64,000 nucleotides of DNA. It comes from Aphanomyces cochlioides. Taxonomy: Eukaryota; Oomycota; Saprolegniomycetes; Saprolegniales; Verrucalvaceae. The position numbers were made by a program, and so were the translations under genes. Numbering within the stretch: the stretch's first letter is position 1; every line of letters starts with the position of its first letter. The notes beneath the pieces were generated by a model, which ran no database searches, was not told where the DNA came from, and worked only from the letters and a program-made list of their open reading frames with translations. Positions 9,606 to 20,668 of this stretch are shown piece after piece. The stretch lies in the NCBI GenBank assembly GCA_019828595.1, contig JAHQRK010000002.1:558001-622000 (forward strand). The letters are read 5' to 3'.

Positions 9606-9916
9606 GTCTTCGTCGTAGTCACCAACATCGCTGCCGTGGCTTTGGAATTCCGCGGGACTGTTTTTGCTAGAGCGCGATCGCGCATCTAGGTTGGTCGTAG
9701 TAGCGTGGGTCGGTGCCGCTACTGATTGATATTACCCGAAGGCAGTTGGAGTCTGCCCGTAACGACCCCTGGATGCCACCATCGCTTGCTTCGCTTGCTC
9801 TGACGGGTCCAATTGCATGACCACCGAAGTGGACGTCTGGTTGTCTGCTGACGCGTCCGACAGCAGGGTGGCAGGGTTAACAGGTCTAACCATTTCTTCG
9901 TTCGTGTGCTCAACCT
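9606..9916 (-). other. Gypsy-1 untranslated leader
   Basis: Sequence between primer-binding site and gag ATG; no supported ORF. Confidence 0.5.
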
Positions 9917-9933
9917 CCCGGTTCGTGGCACCA
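9917..9933 (-). promoter_or_regulatory. primer-binding site of Gypsy-1
   Basis: On the minus strand the LTR ends in CCCACA, followed by a 2-nt AG spacer and TGGTGCCACGAACCGGG. A TGG start two bases after an LTR ending in CA is the standard layout for a PBS matching a tRNA 3' CCA end. The tRNA species is not identified. Confidence 0.65.
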
Positions 9934-9935
9934 CT

Positions 9936-10850
9936 TGTGGGATGGTCGAATCAGTGAAGTCCGAGCTTCTCACCGCAAGAAAAGGGGTGGAAGGTTAGAG
10001 GTCGCCTGGGGCTTTTAGGTGAGCCAGACGCGATCGAAGGAAATGGAGAGGCACGACTGTGGGTTGAAAGTCCGCAGTAGTTGACCGCTGCTGGGGGAAA
10101 GGACGGTGGGGAGGACCGGAAGGGGGGTTGGTTGCTCGGTTGCCCACGAGCTACGCCTAGCGTTGACTGGCGTTGGTGAGGGTGATTGACGGTGCGGGTT
10201 TTCGACAGACCCACGGAACTCCTGCAAACTTCTTGGCGCTTAAACTCTCTTGACGGGACGCCACAAACTTAGAGGTTCATTCAACGCCAGCCAAAAAGAG
10301 CTCTGTCTAACTACCGCTTCTGTTTCCTAAGCTACTCCTAACTTCGCACGCACGCATGTTAATCCGCTCGCTCTCGCTCCTTGATTGGTCTTCAGGTCTT
10401 GCTCGCCATCTTCATTGGCCATAAACTTCAGTCGCACGCCCGTAGCCTGCTACCAACTCTGACTGACGGCTTGGTCGGCTCCCTCTATTGGTAGTCGTTG
10501 CCCTGGCTCGCTGTATTCTGCTTTTCCATTCATGCCGTCCGCTCCTTGGCCATAATTCGCACACGATCGAGCACTGAAATCCACTCGCCATCCACTGTGA
10601 TTGGCACTCGTCTGCCAATAAGATCTCTTCTCCGTGTGTCGGACGTGCGTTGGATCGGTTACGCGAGTGGCGGCTCGCTTTGCCACAGATCTATTTGTGT
10701 GTGCGGTGGGACCGCGTTTCATTGCGATTTGATTCACTGGCGGAAGATTTTCTGTAATTTGAATCAGAGGACAAACTTTGAGGCATTGTTTCTCCTGCAT
10801 GGCGATGAATTTCGCCTGAACAAATATATCCAATCAAAGAGTAGATAAAG
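9936..10850 (-). repeat. 5' LTR of Gypsy-1, outer edge undefined
   Basis: The inner edge is set by the primer-binding site: on the plus strand the LTR starts TGTGGGATGGTCG at 9936. Only weak ORFs occur inside. The partner LTR is not in the window, so the outer boundary and length are unknown; 10850 is the last position before mariner-derived sequence. Confidence 0.5.
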
Positions 10851-10857
10851 CACTTTC

Positions 10858-10939
10858 ATTTGCACCAATCAAATGTCAAAGAGGAGCAACAAAACTCCAC
10901 TGAAAAGTCAAATGTGACAATTATTTCGGACCAGAGTAG
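10858..10939 (+). mobile_element. mariner-like element end fragment
   Basis: The last 80 bases resemble the right end of the mariner element at 60968-62775: both have CAATCAAANGTCAAA-like words and finish in GGACCAGAGTAGTA, the reverse complement of the family's terminal repeat TACTACTCTGGTCC. No matching left end is nearby. Confidence 0.55.
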
Positions 10940-13508
10940 TAGTGGAGCTGCTCTCCACCAGTTGAAAGATTGGCCCACCGAGGCTGGAAAGTCACCTACA
11001 GCTGACCATGCTCTCCTTCCAGCATTGCCTTGAGGTCTGTTCGTCTGCGAGGTTGTCCGTAGCTCCATTGAAATGGGTACCAGGATGCATTACTTACCAC
11101 AGGGTGCATGGAATGATTTCATCGATCAGGGTGTAAAAAAGGCGGATGGAGAACGCAGTGAAGAATCGATGTCGTGGTACAGTACAGCCCTGTATTCTTC
11201 GCGCTCGATGGACGGTGGGGCTCTTCATCTCTTGCGGTAGCTCTCCTAGTCTGTAGAATTCAAGCTCATCCATGAACTGTTCTGTTTTGTGGTGGGACTC
11301 GTGATGGCAATCCCGAATTCGAGTAGAGGGGCTGCAAGTTGCAGTTGAGCTGCTATCATCAAGCACCGAGAAATCACGGTCAAACCGTGAGCGACAAGCA
11401 CAATAGAGGTGACTTGGCGGGCTTGTTGCTTTCAAAGCTACGATATAGTTCGCTTCGTCTGTTGGAATTCGCCGGCTAACATGAAGGCATATTCAAGCAA
11501 AAGGCAAACTTTCAAGTCGATCGCGACTTTGTGGCTAGCTAGGAAGAGATTGTTCCATCGCCATCCCCGTGAAGGATCAAAGTCTGACATCTCACCTTGA
11601 TCATCTTGATCATGGTGGATGGAGCCCATGGATGAAGAGGTACGTATTCAGCTTCTCAATAATAATTAGTAATACTATAGCATTTAAACATGGACACGGA
11701 CAATGCAGCGGTCGTGGTTGTCTTCGTGTTACACTTCAATTCGCCTTGCTGGGGCTGCCTTTGTATTCATGTTGTCCTTTTCATCCGCATGTCATTCTAT
11801 CCTTCGCATCTATGGCAACGTGCGACGAATGCTGTCAAGGACATGGAAAAATGGACCGCCGTCAGCTTTTTCTTGCATACCTTAGTCCATGTCAAAGTGA
11901 TAGATGAAGGGGAATGCTAAACGAGCCACATTCACGTTGCCACCAAGTATGTTGCCATGGGAAAACCTTTCAGTGTTGGTGCGTTAGCGCATGGTTGATG
12001 TGGTTCATTGATGTCTAGAAAAGATTTCCCTCTGCTTGCTTGAGAAAAACATGACCATCGCGGTCTTCCAAAGCGAAATATTGCTCTCGAGTGCCGAAGC
12101 GAAGATGGGACGGAATCCAAGTTGTACTAGTCGAGCTGTGGTGGGCAACGGGTTCCATTCTCAGTGAACATATCCCATCAAGCACCGCTCCGAAGTATTT
12201 GATGCTTCAGCGATCAGGGAATGTTTCCATTCGCAGTGTTAGCCCAATGTCCTCGGCAAGTTAACACGCTCAAGGATACTTGCAATGTGGCATTCGAAAA
12301 GCCAAACAAGCAGTACTTAGTCGCTTTGATAGCATTGAATGATAGGAGTATGAGAGCCTCCATTGATCTTGACAAGTGCAGCCCTTTGAAGTGAATGAGC
12401 AGTCCGTCTTGGAGCCTAAACTATAACTTCCACACTTGATTTGCAGCTAATGGCTACAAACCTCAACGAGTTGGTTCGTGGAGTTGACGAATCTGTTTGG
12501 TTGAGTTTGCGGGATTCTATGCTGAAATTGTCTTGATCGATGCCGCTATGGCGCTTCCTGGGCCGCTCAGATCGCCCACGGCCCACGACATGCAATAACT
12601 CGGCCAAAAAAGTGAACTGCCTGCATAGACGCAGGCCGTTGGAACTACAATCCACAGCGCGGCTGGAGGATAACATCGCAGTAGATTCAAGCTGCTGCGC
12701 ACAAAAACAATCCTTGTATGAGTCCATCGGATGTAGCACCCAAGAGAACCTGTAGCCAAGTCCTTGACATGAATGGCTCTGCTTGGTGGATAACATGGAT
12801 AACAATTCAACTCTCATCACTCGAGGAACATAAAATTGCAAGAGCTCAAGCCTCTCCATTTCCGTGGCCGCGTATTTGACTCTGTTCTTTGGACGTACTG
12901 ACTAAGACTTGAACAAGACAGCACTGCATGGAACTTGCGTTTGGCCGGTCGATCGCAGCGGCCGCATGCTGTAACTGTCTCAAAACAAGATTGAAATCTG
13001 TTTAAAATCTGCATTCTACTTATCCATACACTCTGTGCTTCTTCATCTCTCTGCACAACGCCACGCCAGACGTCACGGAGAACAAGCCGTCTGAGTTCAG
13101 CGCTTGGTCGTCCTTTCGAGCCTTCGTTTGACTTCCCAGGGGCTCAAGAAATTGAGGGGCCAAGGGGTTAGGGTTTTATCATCCTCAGGGTTGCAGGGGT
13201 TTGGATGCACAGACAAATTAGTGGGATGAAACAGATCGGCCAGAAGGTACAGATAGATACGAAATACAAATCCGATACAAATTACAAGTATAATTCATTG
13301 ACAGGAGGAAGAGCACATGGCAGAAAGCGCGCGAAAGGTCGACAAGATGGATGAATTATCTCTAGGGAGAAGTCGTAGAGATGCAAGGCCAAGGAAGAAA
13401 AGGAAGAGTCAGCAGAGCACAGATGAATTGAGCTGTTTCCCTTCTTGGACAACTCTTTGTCTCATACATGTGGGACGAATGATTCCTATAACAAATCTCC
13501 AATTCGCG
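10940..13508. other. 2.5 kb without a supported gene
   Basis: Several short ORFs exist on both strands (for example minus-strand coding-looking stretches at 11200-11435 and 11950-12120), but none shows a recognised domain or a consistent exon structure. It may hold a decayed gene. A single TTAGGGTTTT at about 13166 is not a telomere array. Confidence 0.4.
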
Positions 13509-15414
13509 ATGGATTCAACAACTGTAACCTGGATCCTTCTCTCGGCATGCTTCATGATGCTCGTCCTTCCATGGTTCTTGCTGCGGATCTACTGGCGCCA
13601 ATCTGGTGAAGCGCTGCTTCCAAACGAGTTTGTACTGCTCAAAGATTCTCAACGTCATATCCTTTTTGTAGGATTGTCGGTCATTTGGAAGGACTGACGC
13701 GGGACATTCTCGAAGACAGGTAGCGTCATGTCCACGGTTTTCATCTTTAGAGTGCCTTTCGTAGGTCCTTGGAAACAAAAAAATGGATTTGCGGCATCTG
13801 TGACTTCCACAACGCGACAGATCAGCCTGCTTGCGTTCTCTGTCATACAACTAAAGGTAATAAGCTAGCTTGAGACAGTAGATTAATGCATTTCCAAGGC
13901 ATTTATCTGCTTGAGAGACGAGAATTTGTCGCCTTGGAAGGAACCCTTCGTCTGGATCAACTCAACATTGATCGTGGGCTGCCAGGTAATTTCAAATTGC
14001 ATCTAATACATGTCCGATTGTCGATTTTAGAAACCGCAAGCAATGGCTTCGAGAAATCCAAGATTAAAATTGGAAATGGTTCGCCAGCCAGCCACTTGAA
14101 AAGCCAACGACGTTTTATTCGGTGGAAGCTTCAGAGCCGAATGGAATGATTGCATGGCTGCCTCTAGCAGACTCGACGGCAGGATCGACAGTACTTGGAG
14201 ACGAGTTGCCACCGTGGTGGTTTAGCCTGCTACAAGAGCTGCGAGATCTTCATTTCTCACTCAAATATGCCTGGCTTTTGTCTTATCTCTCCAATTCTTA
14301 CAATGGCAAGCGACACGTGACAACAACCCGCGATAACAGATTTAAGGAATCGCTGTGGGCATTGGAAAACCTCAAGGTGGACCAACTATGCTCCCGAACC
14401 AAAGTTACACTCAAAGGCGAAGTTGCTGTCGATGCTGGTGGCGTGAGTCGTGAATGGTATACGCGGCTCACGTACGCAATATTTGAACCGAAACGAGGCT
14501 TGTTTATTGCCAACAAAGCTGACCAATCCTTCTTCATCAACCCCAACTCAGAGCGAGATCATGGGCGAAAGCACTTGGAAAAATTCCCCGCAATCGGACG
14601 ATTACTTGGATGAGCTATTGTTGACGAACAAGTCCTGCCATTTCATTTCAGCGTGCCCATGTTCAAGATGATTTTGGGTTATCCCATCTCCATGGACGAC
14701 ATTCGTTACTTGGATCCAACTGTTCATTCAAGCTTGAAATATGTGCGAGACTCTCCAGACGTCAAAGCATTGACTCTGACGTTTAGCGTCAGCGTGGATG
14801 CCACCACTGACGTGGATTTGATTCCCAATGGACGCGACGTGGCCGTCACAAATTTCAACAAAGCCGAGTATGTCGAGCGAATGGTTCGCTATCTTCTCTT
14901 TGACAGCATCGCGCCGCAACTCCAGAGTATGATCCAAGGCTTGTATGAAGTATTGCCTCCAGTAGTGCTCATGTTCTTTGAGTCAAAGACCATAAGCACT
15001 AGTCAAAGACTCTTTGACTACAAGGAGTTGGAATTGGTATTGTGTGGTTTCTCAGAGATTGACGTCTCCGACTGGAGGCGATGCACCACAGTGTCTCGAT
15101 CTCTTGAAATGATTGTCGATTGGTTTTGGGACATTGTCGAGTTTGAAATGACATCGGTCGAGCGTGAACGATTACTTCAATTTACAACAGGATCGTCGCG
15201 AGTTCCCTTGCAAGGATTTAAGGGTTTGACAAGCCACGACGGTCGACTGTGTCCATTTTCGCTGCGTGGCGTGCCATACAAGAAAGGGGCCTTTCCCAAA
15301 GTTCACTCTTGCTTTAATCGGATCGATTTGCCAGTCTATCCAACTCGTGAACTCCTTCGAGAAGGTTTGTTTGCACTCGTCAATATTGAATCCATGGCCT
15401 TCACTCTTGTGTGA
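13509..15414 (+). pseudogene. HECT E3 ubiquitin ligase paralogue, inactivated
   Basis: Plus-strand paralogue of the intact gene at 15832-17683, readable as exons 13509-13627, 13672-13719, 13765-13856, 13899-13985 and 14031-15414 with GT..AG introns of 42-45 bp. It starts with a single transmembrane segment (WILLSACFMMLVLPWFLL), has a RanBP2-type zinc finger (WICGICDF, then C-x2-C) and a C-terminal HECT domain with the catalytic cysteine in VHSCFNRIDLP. It is dead: one base is missing in exon 4 near 13978, TAA at 14065-14067, and TGA at 14611-14613 where the paralogue has CGA (Arg). An in-frame 11-residue insertion near 14980-15015 is also absent from the paralogue. Confidence 0.8.
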
Positions 15415-15481
15415 ACTGGAATTTTGTTGCTTAATGTCTTCCTCTCTGTATAGAGCTTTGAATAAAGAAGTTATATCTTGA

Positions 15482-15670
15482 AGATCCCCTCCAACTCGTC
15501 GACTTACGGACATTTTCGTCGCTCCTCGACTTGAACGCGATCCACAAGGCTACAGACTATCCCCACTCGATGAAACAATTTTTCAAGAGAAGTTGCAAGG
15601 GTTGTCGAATATTAGTCAATTGGCTTATCCTGAGTGTGGGGGAATGCTGATTGGGATGGGGTTTGCTTGA
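15482..15670 (+). CDS. orphan last-exon-like ORF
   Basis: 62 open codons from just after a TGA to TGA 15668-15670, base composition like coding DNA (DIFVAPRLERDPQGYRLSPL, then a Gly-rich end). No ATG; a possible 3' splice site (CTTGAAG) precedes it. It sits in the space between the tails of the two HECT paralogues. Family not recognised; may be the remnant of a third gene. Confidence 0.3.
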   Translation, partial: RSPPTRRLTDIFVAPRLERDPQGYRLSPLDETIFQEKLQGLSNISQLAYPECGGMLIGMGFA

Positions 15671-15831
15671 CAGCAGCCTAGCTGCGGCAGTCCGAGGTGA
15701 TAGAATTGCTAGTATGAGCATGGGAGATAACTACGTTACTTTGGGGACGAGAATGCACCAGAGTCAACAAATGAATCTTTGTTGAAAACAATATTGTAAT
15801 GAGAGAAACTAATCTATCTAAATAGGCACTG
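15671..15831. other. short intergenic space between tail-to-tail HECT copies
   Basis: No feature seen; probably contains the 3' untranslated region of the minus-strand gene. Confidence 0.3.
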
Positions 15832-17683
15832 TTATACCATTGTAAATGCCATGCACTCGATATTGACGAGCATAAATAAACCTTCGTGGAGCAGCTCTTT
15901 CGTGGGATAGATTGGCAAGTCGATGCGATTGAAGCACGAGTGGACTTTGGGGAAGGCGCCTTTTTCATACGGCACACCGTGCAAGGAAAACGGACACAGC
16001 TGACCGTCGTGGCTCGTCAGACCTTTAAATCCTTGCAAGGGAACTCGAGACGACCCCGTGACGAACTGAAGCAACTTTTCACGCTGCACCGATGTCATTT
16101 CATTCTCGACAATGTCCCAAAACCAATCCACAATCGATTCGAGCGACATTGACACATTGGTACATCGTTTCCAATCGGCCACGTCAATCTCTGAAAAGCC
16201 ACACAAGACCAACTCCAACTCCTTGTAGTCAAAGATCATGAGCAGCTCTTGAGGCAAGACTTCGTACAATCCGTGGACAAACTGCTGGAGCTGTGGCGCC
16301 ACGCTGTCAAAGAGAAGGTAGTGAACCATTCGCTCGACATATTCAGTCTTGTTGGCATTCGTCACTTCAATGTTGCGGCCATTTGGAATCAAATCGACTT
16401 CAGTCGTAGCATCCAAACTCACGCTGAAAGTCAATGCCAAAACATCCACGTCGTCAACGTCTCGGACGTATTCCAAGCTGGTATACACGGTTTGATCCAA
16501 GTATCGAATATCGTCCATGGAGACAGGATAGCCCAAAATCATCTTGAAAAGCGGCGTGCTGAATTGAAACGGAAGCACTTGTTCATCCACGATTGCTCGT
16601 CCAAGTAGTCGCCCGATCGCGTGGTATTTCTCCAAGTGCTTTGGGCCATGATCGTGCTCTGAATTCGGGTTGATAAAGAAAGACTGGTCGGCTTTGTTGG
16701 CGACGAACAAGCCTTGCTTGGGATCGAAGATAGAGTAGGTGAGCAGAGTGTACCATTCACGAGTCACGCCACCAGCATCCACCGCGCTCTCGCCTTGGAA
16801 AGTAATCATCGTCAATGAACACACGAGACTCGCTGACGCATTGTTCAAAGCTTCGATGGATCGCTCAAAGACTTCTTCACGACGGACAGTCAGTCGAGCA
16901 TGGCTTTGATACGTTTCCGCCAAATGCGCGAGGAGCCAAGCATATTTGAGTGAAAATGGCAGCGCTTGCAGTTCTTGAAGCTGGTAAAACCACCAAATGG
17001 GCAATGGATGTCCCCAAACAAGCGTTCCTGCCGACAGACTCGAGAGCGGCTTGAGTAATAAGCTTTCAGCTTCAGAGTCGACAGTCGTGATATAATAAGT
17101 CGTGCCTTGCTTTGGTGGCATCCGAGCAAACCAATGCCATTCTTGGCCTTCAAGACGCCGCTGCCACTGATTGCGACATCTACGCCACAAAGTCAGCACT
17201 CATAGACATTGTATCGGTGACGAACCTGGCACTCCATTGTTTGAGATTGAGTTGCTCGGGTGGAATCGTGCCTTCCATGCTTTCAAACGCCGGGTCCTCG
17301 AGTAGAAACATAGCTATGCGTTGAAATAAGCAAGGGACATTGTGTGGGCCTCCTACCTTGAGGTGTATCACAGAGCTCGCAGGTGGCTCTCTCTTCTGGA
17401 TTATGAAAGTCACAGATACCGCACGTCCACTTGGTTGCTTCGAGAGATATGTTCTCGAGCTTGTCGCGTGTTAATCCAGCCAAATGACCGACGGATCTAT
17501 ATTGTGCTGTCAGCTTGATGTGTTTCTAGAGAGAACGTACTCGTTGGGGAGCAAAGGATCGTTGTGACGGTTGCGGTAATTGCAAAAGCGCGAGACAAGG
17601 AATGGAATGATCACGAGGATGGCGAATGCAATGATAAAGGAGAGCGGCATGCTCATCCTGTAGCTCGTGTCGGATGCATCCAT
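15832..17683 (-). CDS. membrane-anchored HECT E3 ubiquitin ligase with RanBP2 zinc finger
   Basis: Four exons on the minus strand: 17541-17683, 17357-17496, 17226-17313, 15832-17179, with introns of 44, 43 and 46 bp, all GT..AG and phase-consistent; 572 residues, TAA stop. Residues about 13-33 form one transmembrane helix (PLSFIIAFAILVIIPFLV), residues about 70-95 a RanBP2-type zinc finger (WTCGICDFHNPEERATCELC), and the C-terminal 350 residues a HECT domain. The catalytic cysteine is C539 in VHSCFNRIDLP; a ubiquitin thioester would form there before transfer to substrate. Small for the family, with the zinc finger as the likely ubiquitin or substrate reader, and membrane tethering inferred. 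No internal stop, so this is the best candidate for a working host gene. Start chosen by similarity to the paralogue. Confidence 0.9.
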
Positions 17684-18040
17684 GGCTGCTGGTAGATGGC
17701 AGGAAGAATCAAAAGTTTGTCGATATGACACTGGGAGATAGTTGGTGCCATGCAAACTGCGTGTTTTTGTTCGTGGGCCAGCAGCTGGTCAAAATGTTTC
17801 AATAGTTTCGCCAGTTGGTTTGGCATTTAGGGTGAAAAGACAAGCAAAAGTTCAACAAGTTGCAAGTAGCATCTCTCTTGTTGAGTCTTTTTCTCACAGA
17901 TGTACTGTACACGACAGTTTGCATTCAATATTTCCAAGCCGCGGCGTCGCTTTTACTTTCAACTTCATCGAGGAATTGCACTGCAGCGGGTGTGGGACAC
18001 CCACTTTGACAAAAAACACCCTCTCAGAAAAATTGCCTTA
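17684..18040. other. upstream region of the HECT gene
   Basis: Presumed promoter side of the minus-strand ligase. No recognisable motif; ends at the TTA target of the next element. Confidence 0.4.
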
Positions 18041-18599
18041 GGGCTGGTCTGGATGCCCATCAATTTTTTTATTCCATAAAACTGAAATGACATTTTGCAA
18101 AAATTTTCCAATGTTCCAAATTCACAATTTAAAATGGAATAGTTGTAGAATTTGTTATTTGTCTGGATGCCACAACTTGTGGCCGACAACATTACCGGTG
18201 CAGACGATTGTTGTCATACTGCTGTGTCAGTCTCTTCCTACTGGAAACTTTGAAATGAGTCAGAGATGAGCAAGGCTCGATCACTGTCGCTTCTTAGAGT
18301 GTTAGAACATGCAACAGTGATAATATATAGTGTGTGCGTGTATTTTTTGTAGAGATGACAAGCTGAATCTCAAGCTTGACTCGATCAGTGCGTTCATGAC
18401 GAAAATATGTCATAAAAAAATAGACGAATTTGGTCCATTTCTTTTATGGCATAATTTGGCCAAAACTCCAGAAAATTGTGACACAAAATTCTTTTAGAAG
18501 GTGGCATCCAGACAGTCAAAATTGAAAATTATGGCATATTTCGAATTATGGCATTTTTTGGCATTTTTATGCCATTTTTGGTGGCATCCAGACCCGCCC
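18041..18599. mobile_element. 559-bp MITE with TTA target duplication
   Basis: Flanked by TTA at 18038-18040 and 18600-18602. Terminal inverted repeats are GGGCTGGTCTGGATGCC and, reverse complemented, GGGCGGGTCTGGATGCC (one mismatch in 17). A second, inner inverted pair carrying GTCTGGATGCCAC lies at about 18165 and 18505, giving a two-tier end structure. No coding capacity. TTA duplications and GGG ends fit a PIF/Harbinger-mobilised MITE. Confidence 0.85.
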
Positions 18600-18602
18600 T
18601 TA

Positions 18603-18735
18603 GGGTCTGGTCGAAGTTCATTACATCGACTTTTTTAGTCTGGCTTCTAGTCGTCAAGAACAAGTTGACGAGTGGTAGACGTTGTCGACTTTGCAAAACC
18701 GGATACGTTATCCAGATAGCTCGATTTGACTGACG
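18603..18735. repeat. end of a second MITE family (GGGTCTGGTCGAAG)
   Basis: Begins directly after the TTA shared with the previous MITE. Its sequence (GTCGACTTT, AACAAGTTGACGAGTGG) recurs near 58080-58140, and its tip matches the inverted tip CTTCGACCAGGCCCTTA at 58443-58459. The other end of this copy was not found. Confidence 0.55.
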
Positions 18736-19070
18736 CCATACCGTATCGGTCATATTATCTTACCACGAAATTTCGGCCTGGTGAGTGAACGAATGGCTCG
18801 GCTGTGGTGAACCATTTTGAACGATCCTCATTATACTAGTACAAGTGAACGATGGCTTTGATCAACCTTAGAGATATTTTAAGCGGAAATTATCCAATGA
18901 TGAGCTATTTTGACCGAAATAATGACAAATACTTCAGTAATATATCTACTATTAATAGGGTGAGGCCAGGGCTACGCCCCTAGGTGGAGCGATTTGCTTT
19001 GGAAATAACAAAGATTTGCTCACACACATGAAACGTTTGAAGCCATACTATGAATTTTGAATTTGATTCA
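18736..19070. other. AT-rich intergenic stretch
   Basis: No supported feature. Confidence 0.4.
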
Positions 19071-19304
19071 GGCCCAGTTCGAAGTAAAAAAATAAGTTAA
19101 CGCCGAGCATTCTGATTGGCTACTGTTGACTGACGAATATTTTTTTTCGTCAGGAGATAAATCATGTCCTGACCAAAAAACCGTCGACTCGTACCGAAAG
19201 AAAAATAAATTATCCAATCAGAGATCATATTATTTTGAAACTAAGGAGACGGCATTTACTTCGCCTTCTTATTCACTTCTTTCTTATTTTACTTCGAATT
19301 GGCC
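19071..19304. mobile_element. 234-bp MITE with TCA flanks
   Basis: Ends GGCCCAGTTCGAAGTAAAA and, reverse complemented, GGCCAATTCGAAGTAAAA, flanked by TCA at 19068-19070 and 19305-19307. An internal TGACGAA...TTCGTCA stem is visible. Non-coding. The family is unassigned. Confidence 0.65.
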
Positions 19305-19403
19305 TCAATAGTTTCCCTGTTTTGTTGTGCAAAAATGCCAGTACTTGCACAGATAACACGAACGACTTATCAGTGATAATACAGACGCTCGAGGTACCCA
19401 GTC

Positions 19404-20668
19404 CTATTCACGGCGCATTTGACGGCAAGACAATGATGACCATGCGCTTAGATGACGCTCAAGGCGACTATGCGCTTTCTCGACAGCGTGAGATCGTTTG
19501 AACATGTCGAAAGAGAAAATGCGTGTGAGGGCCTCGCAGCACGATACATAGCGGGCATCTTGGTATTGCCTGATTTCGTCAAGTTCACCGGACTCAACTT
19601 GATAATTTGAGCGGTCTGAGCCCTTGTAGATGTACTTGTACAGGTACTTGACTGCAGATATACTTGTACACGCCTCGACATTGATGTGGCAGTCGAACAT
19701 GGCACTCAACGTTGGGTTATACGGAATAACATATTGGTTGGTATACTCAGAGGGCCGCTCTCTCGAAGAGCGGCGACGACGATAGAGTGGATATCCATCA
19801 CTGCCTTCTGATGTTTCGTTGCAATATGCTTTTGGAAAGTTTTTCTTGCACTTCCCGTTTTCCAGGCATCGGTCGCTGCATTTGTGAATCATGCAGGTTG
19901 TAACAATTTCGTGCAGTCTTGGATTCTTTTCCTTGTCGGGGATTTCTGCACTGATAATACTGTCAATATCGGCAGCTGTCTTGATTTTGTCGTCCCCAGT
20001 GAATATGACCAATATATGGGCATGAGGCAGACCATATGGGCATGAGGCAGACCACGCTTTTGGAATTCGACAACACGAACACACGCAGCTTGTCGACCCA
20101 AAACTGCCCCCTTGTACAGCATGGCTTCAATGGCTAAGAGCTTGAGGCGGAACATGCGCGTCACTAAGTCAGGTCGATCAGCTGGAGATCGTTTAAATCC
20201 ATAGTCGTCTTTCGCCAATTCCAGCTCCCTGTCGATTTCAACCCACTTTGGATTGCATGTCACAGTGATAAAAGGGTCTGATCGACCGAACTTGCGAACA
20301 ATTGCCATGGCTTCAAGGTAACGTTGTTTCATGTACCGAGGTCCACCCGTGTAAGATGACGGCAAAACAATCCTTTTTCCAATGCTTCTGAGGTCCACAT
20401 CATCCGAAACAGCGTCATGAAGTGCGCGGTACGTGTCGCTGCGGAGGTTGTTGGTTTGGTCACGAATATATCGAAGCCTTTGGTTTTCCACCTTTGCAAA
20501 ATTGTCGACTGCAAACACTTGAAATAGAGGTCCGCTGGCATGTAATGGAGAAAATGCACCGCGCTCGTACATATGGTACCGAGCATAATCGTTCAAACTC
20601 ACGTTTCCATGATTGCGACCGCTCTTGTTGTCAAACGACCACCCCAAAGTCCCAGTGGGAAAGAGCAA
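19404..20668 (-). pseudogene. Helitron Rep (HUH endonuclease) domain, frameshifted remnant
   Basis: Two overlapping minus-strand frames. The first (19889-20668) has the Helitron-like N-terminal region with FITVTCNPKWVEI and reaches the HUH motif as FQKRGLPHAH; the second (19404-20084) resumes at the same motif and continues with CMIHKCSDRC, the Cys-rich KCKKNFPKAYC segment and the tyrosine motif YLYKYIYKG. The break is a 20-bp tandem duplication at 20015-20054. The helicase half is missing: coding similarity stops near 19400 inside a frameshifted RSHAVE motif. Rep would nick DNA to start rolling-circle transposition; this copy cannot. Confidence 0.88.
20015..20054. repeat. perfect 20-bp tandem duplication
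   Basis: The unit TATGGGCATGAGGCAGACCA occurs twice in a row. Twenty is not a multiple of three, so it shifts the reading frame exactly at the Rep HUH motif. Confidence 0.97.

Larger units (their letters stand above)
1..10850 (-). mobile_element. Gypsy-1: Ty3/Gypsy LTR retrotransposon, 3' end beyond window
   Basis: Minus-strand element read as LTR (from 9936), primer-binding site (9917-9933), gag (8448-9605), protease (7061-8362), pol (2956-7122), then about 2.9 kb holding plus-strand ORFs up to the window edge. The three retroviral-type ORFs have no internal stops, so this is the best preserved element here. No second copy of the LTR start (TGTGGGATGGTCGAATCAG) is visible left of pol, so either the 3' LTR lies left of position 1 and the antisense ORFs are internal, or the element is truncated. 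The outer LTR edge near 10850 is a guess. Confidence 0.7.

Noticed and set aside
12416..12859. 147-codon minus-strand ORF
   Set aside because: Low-complexity, no domain, no splice context; probably chance.
13160..13175. TTAGGGTTTT, telomere-like word
   Set aside because: Only one copy; no array.
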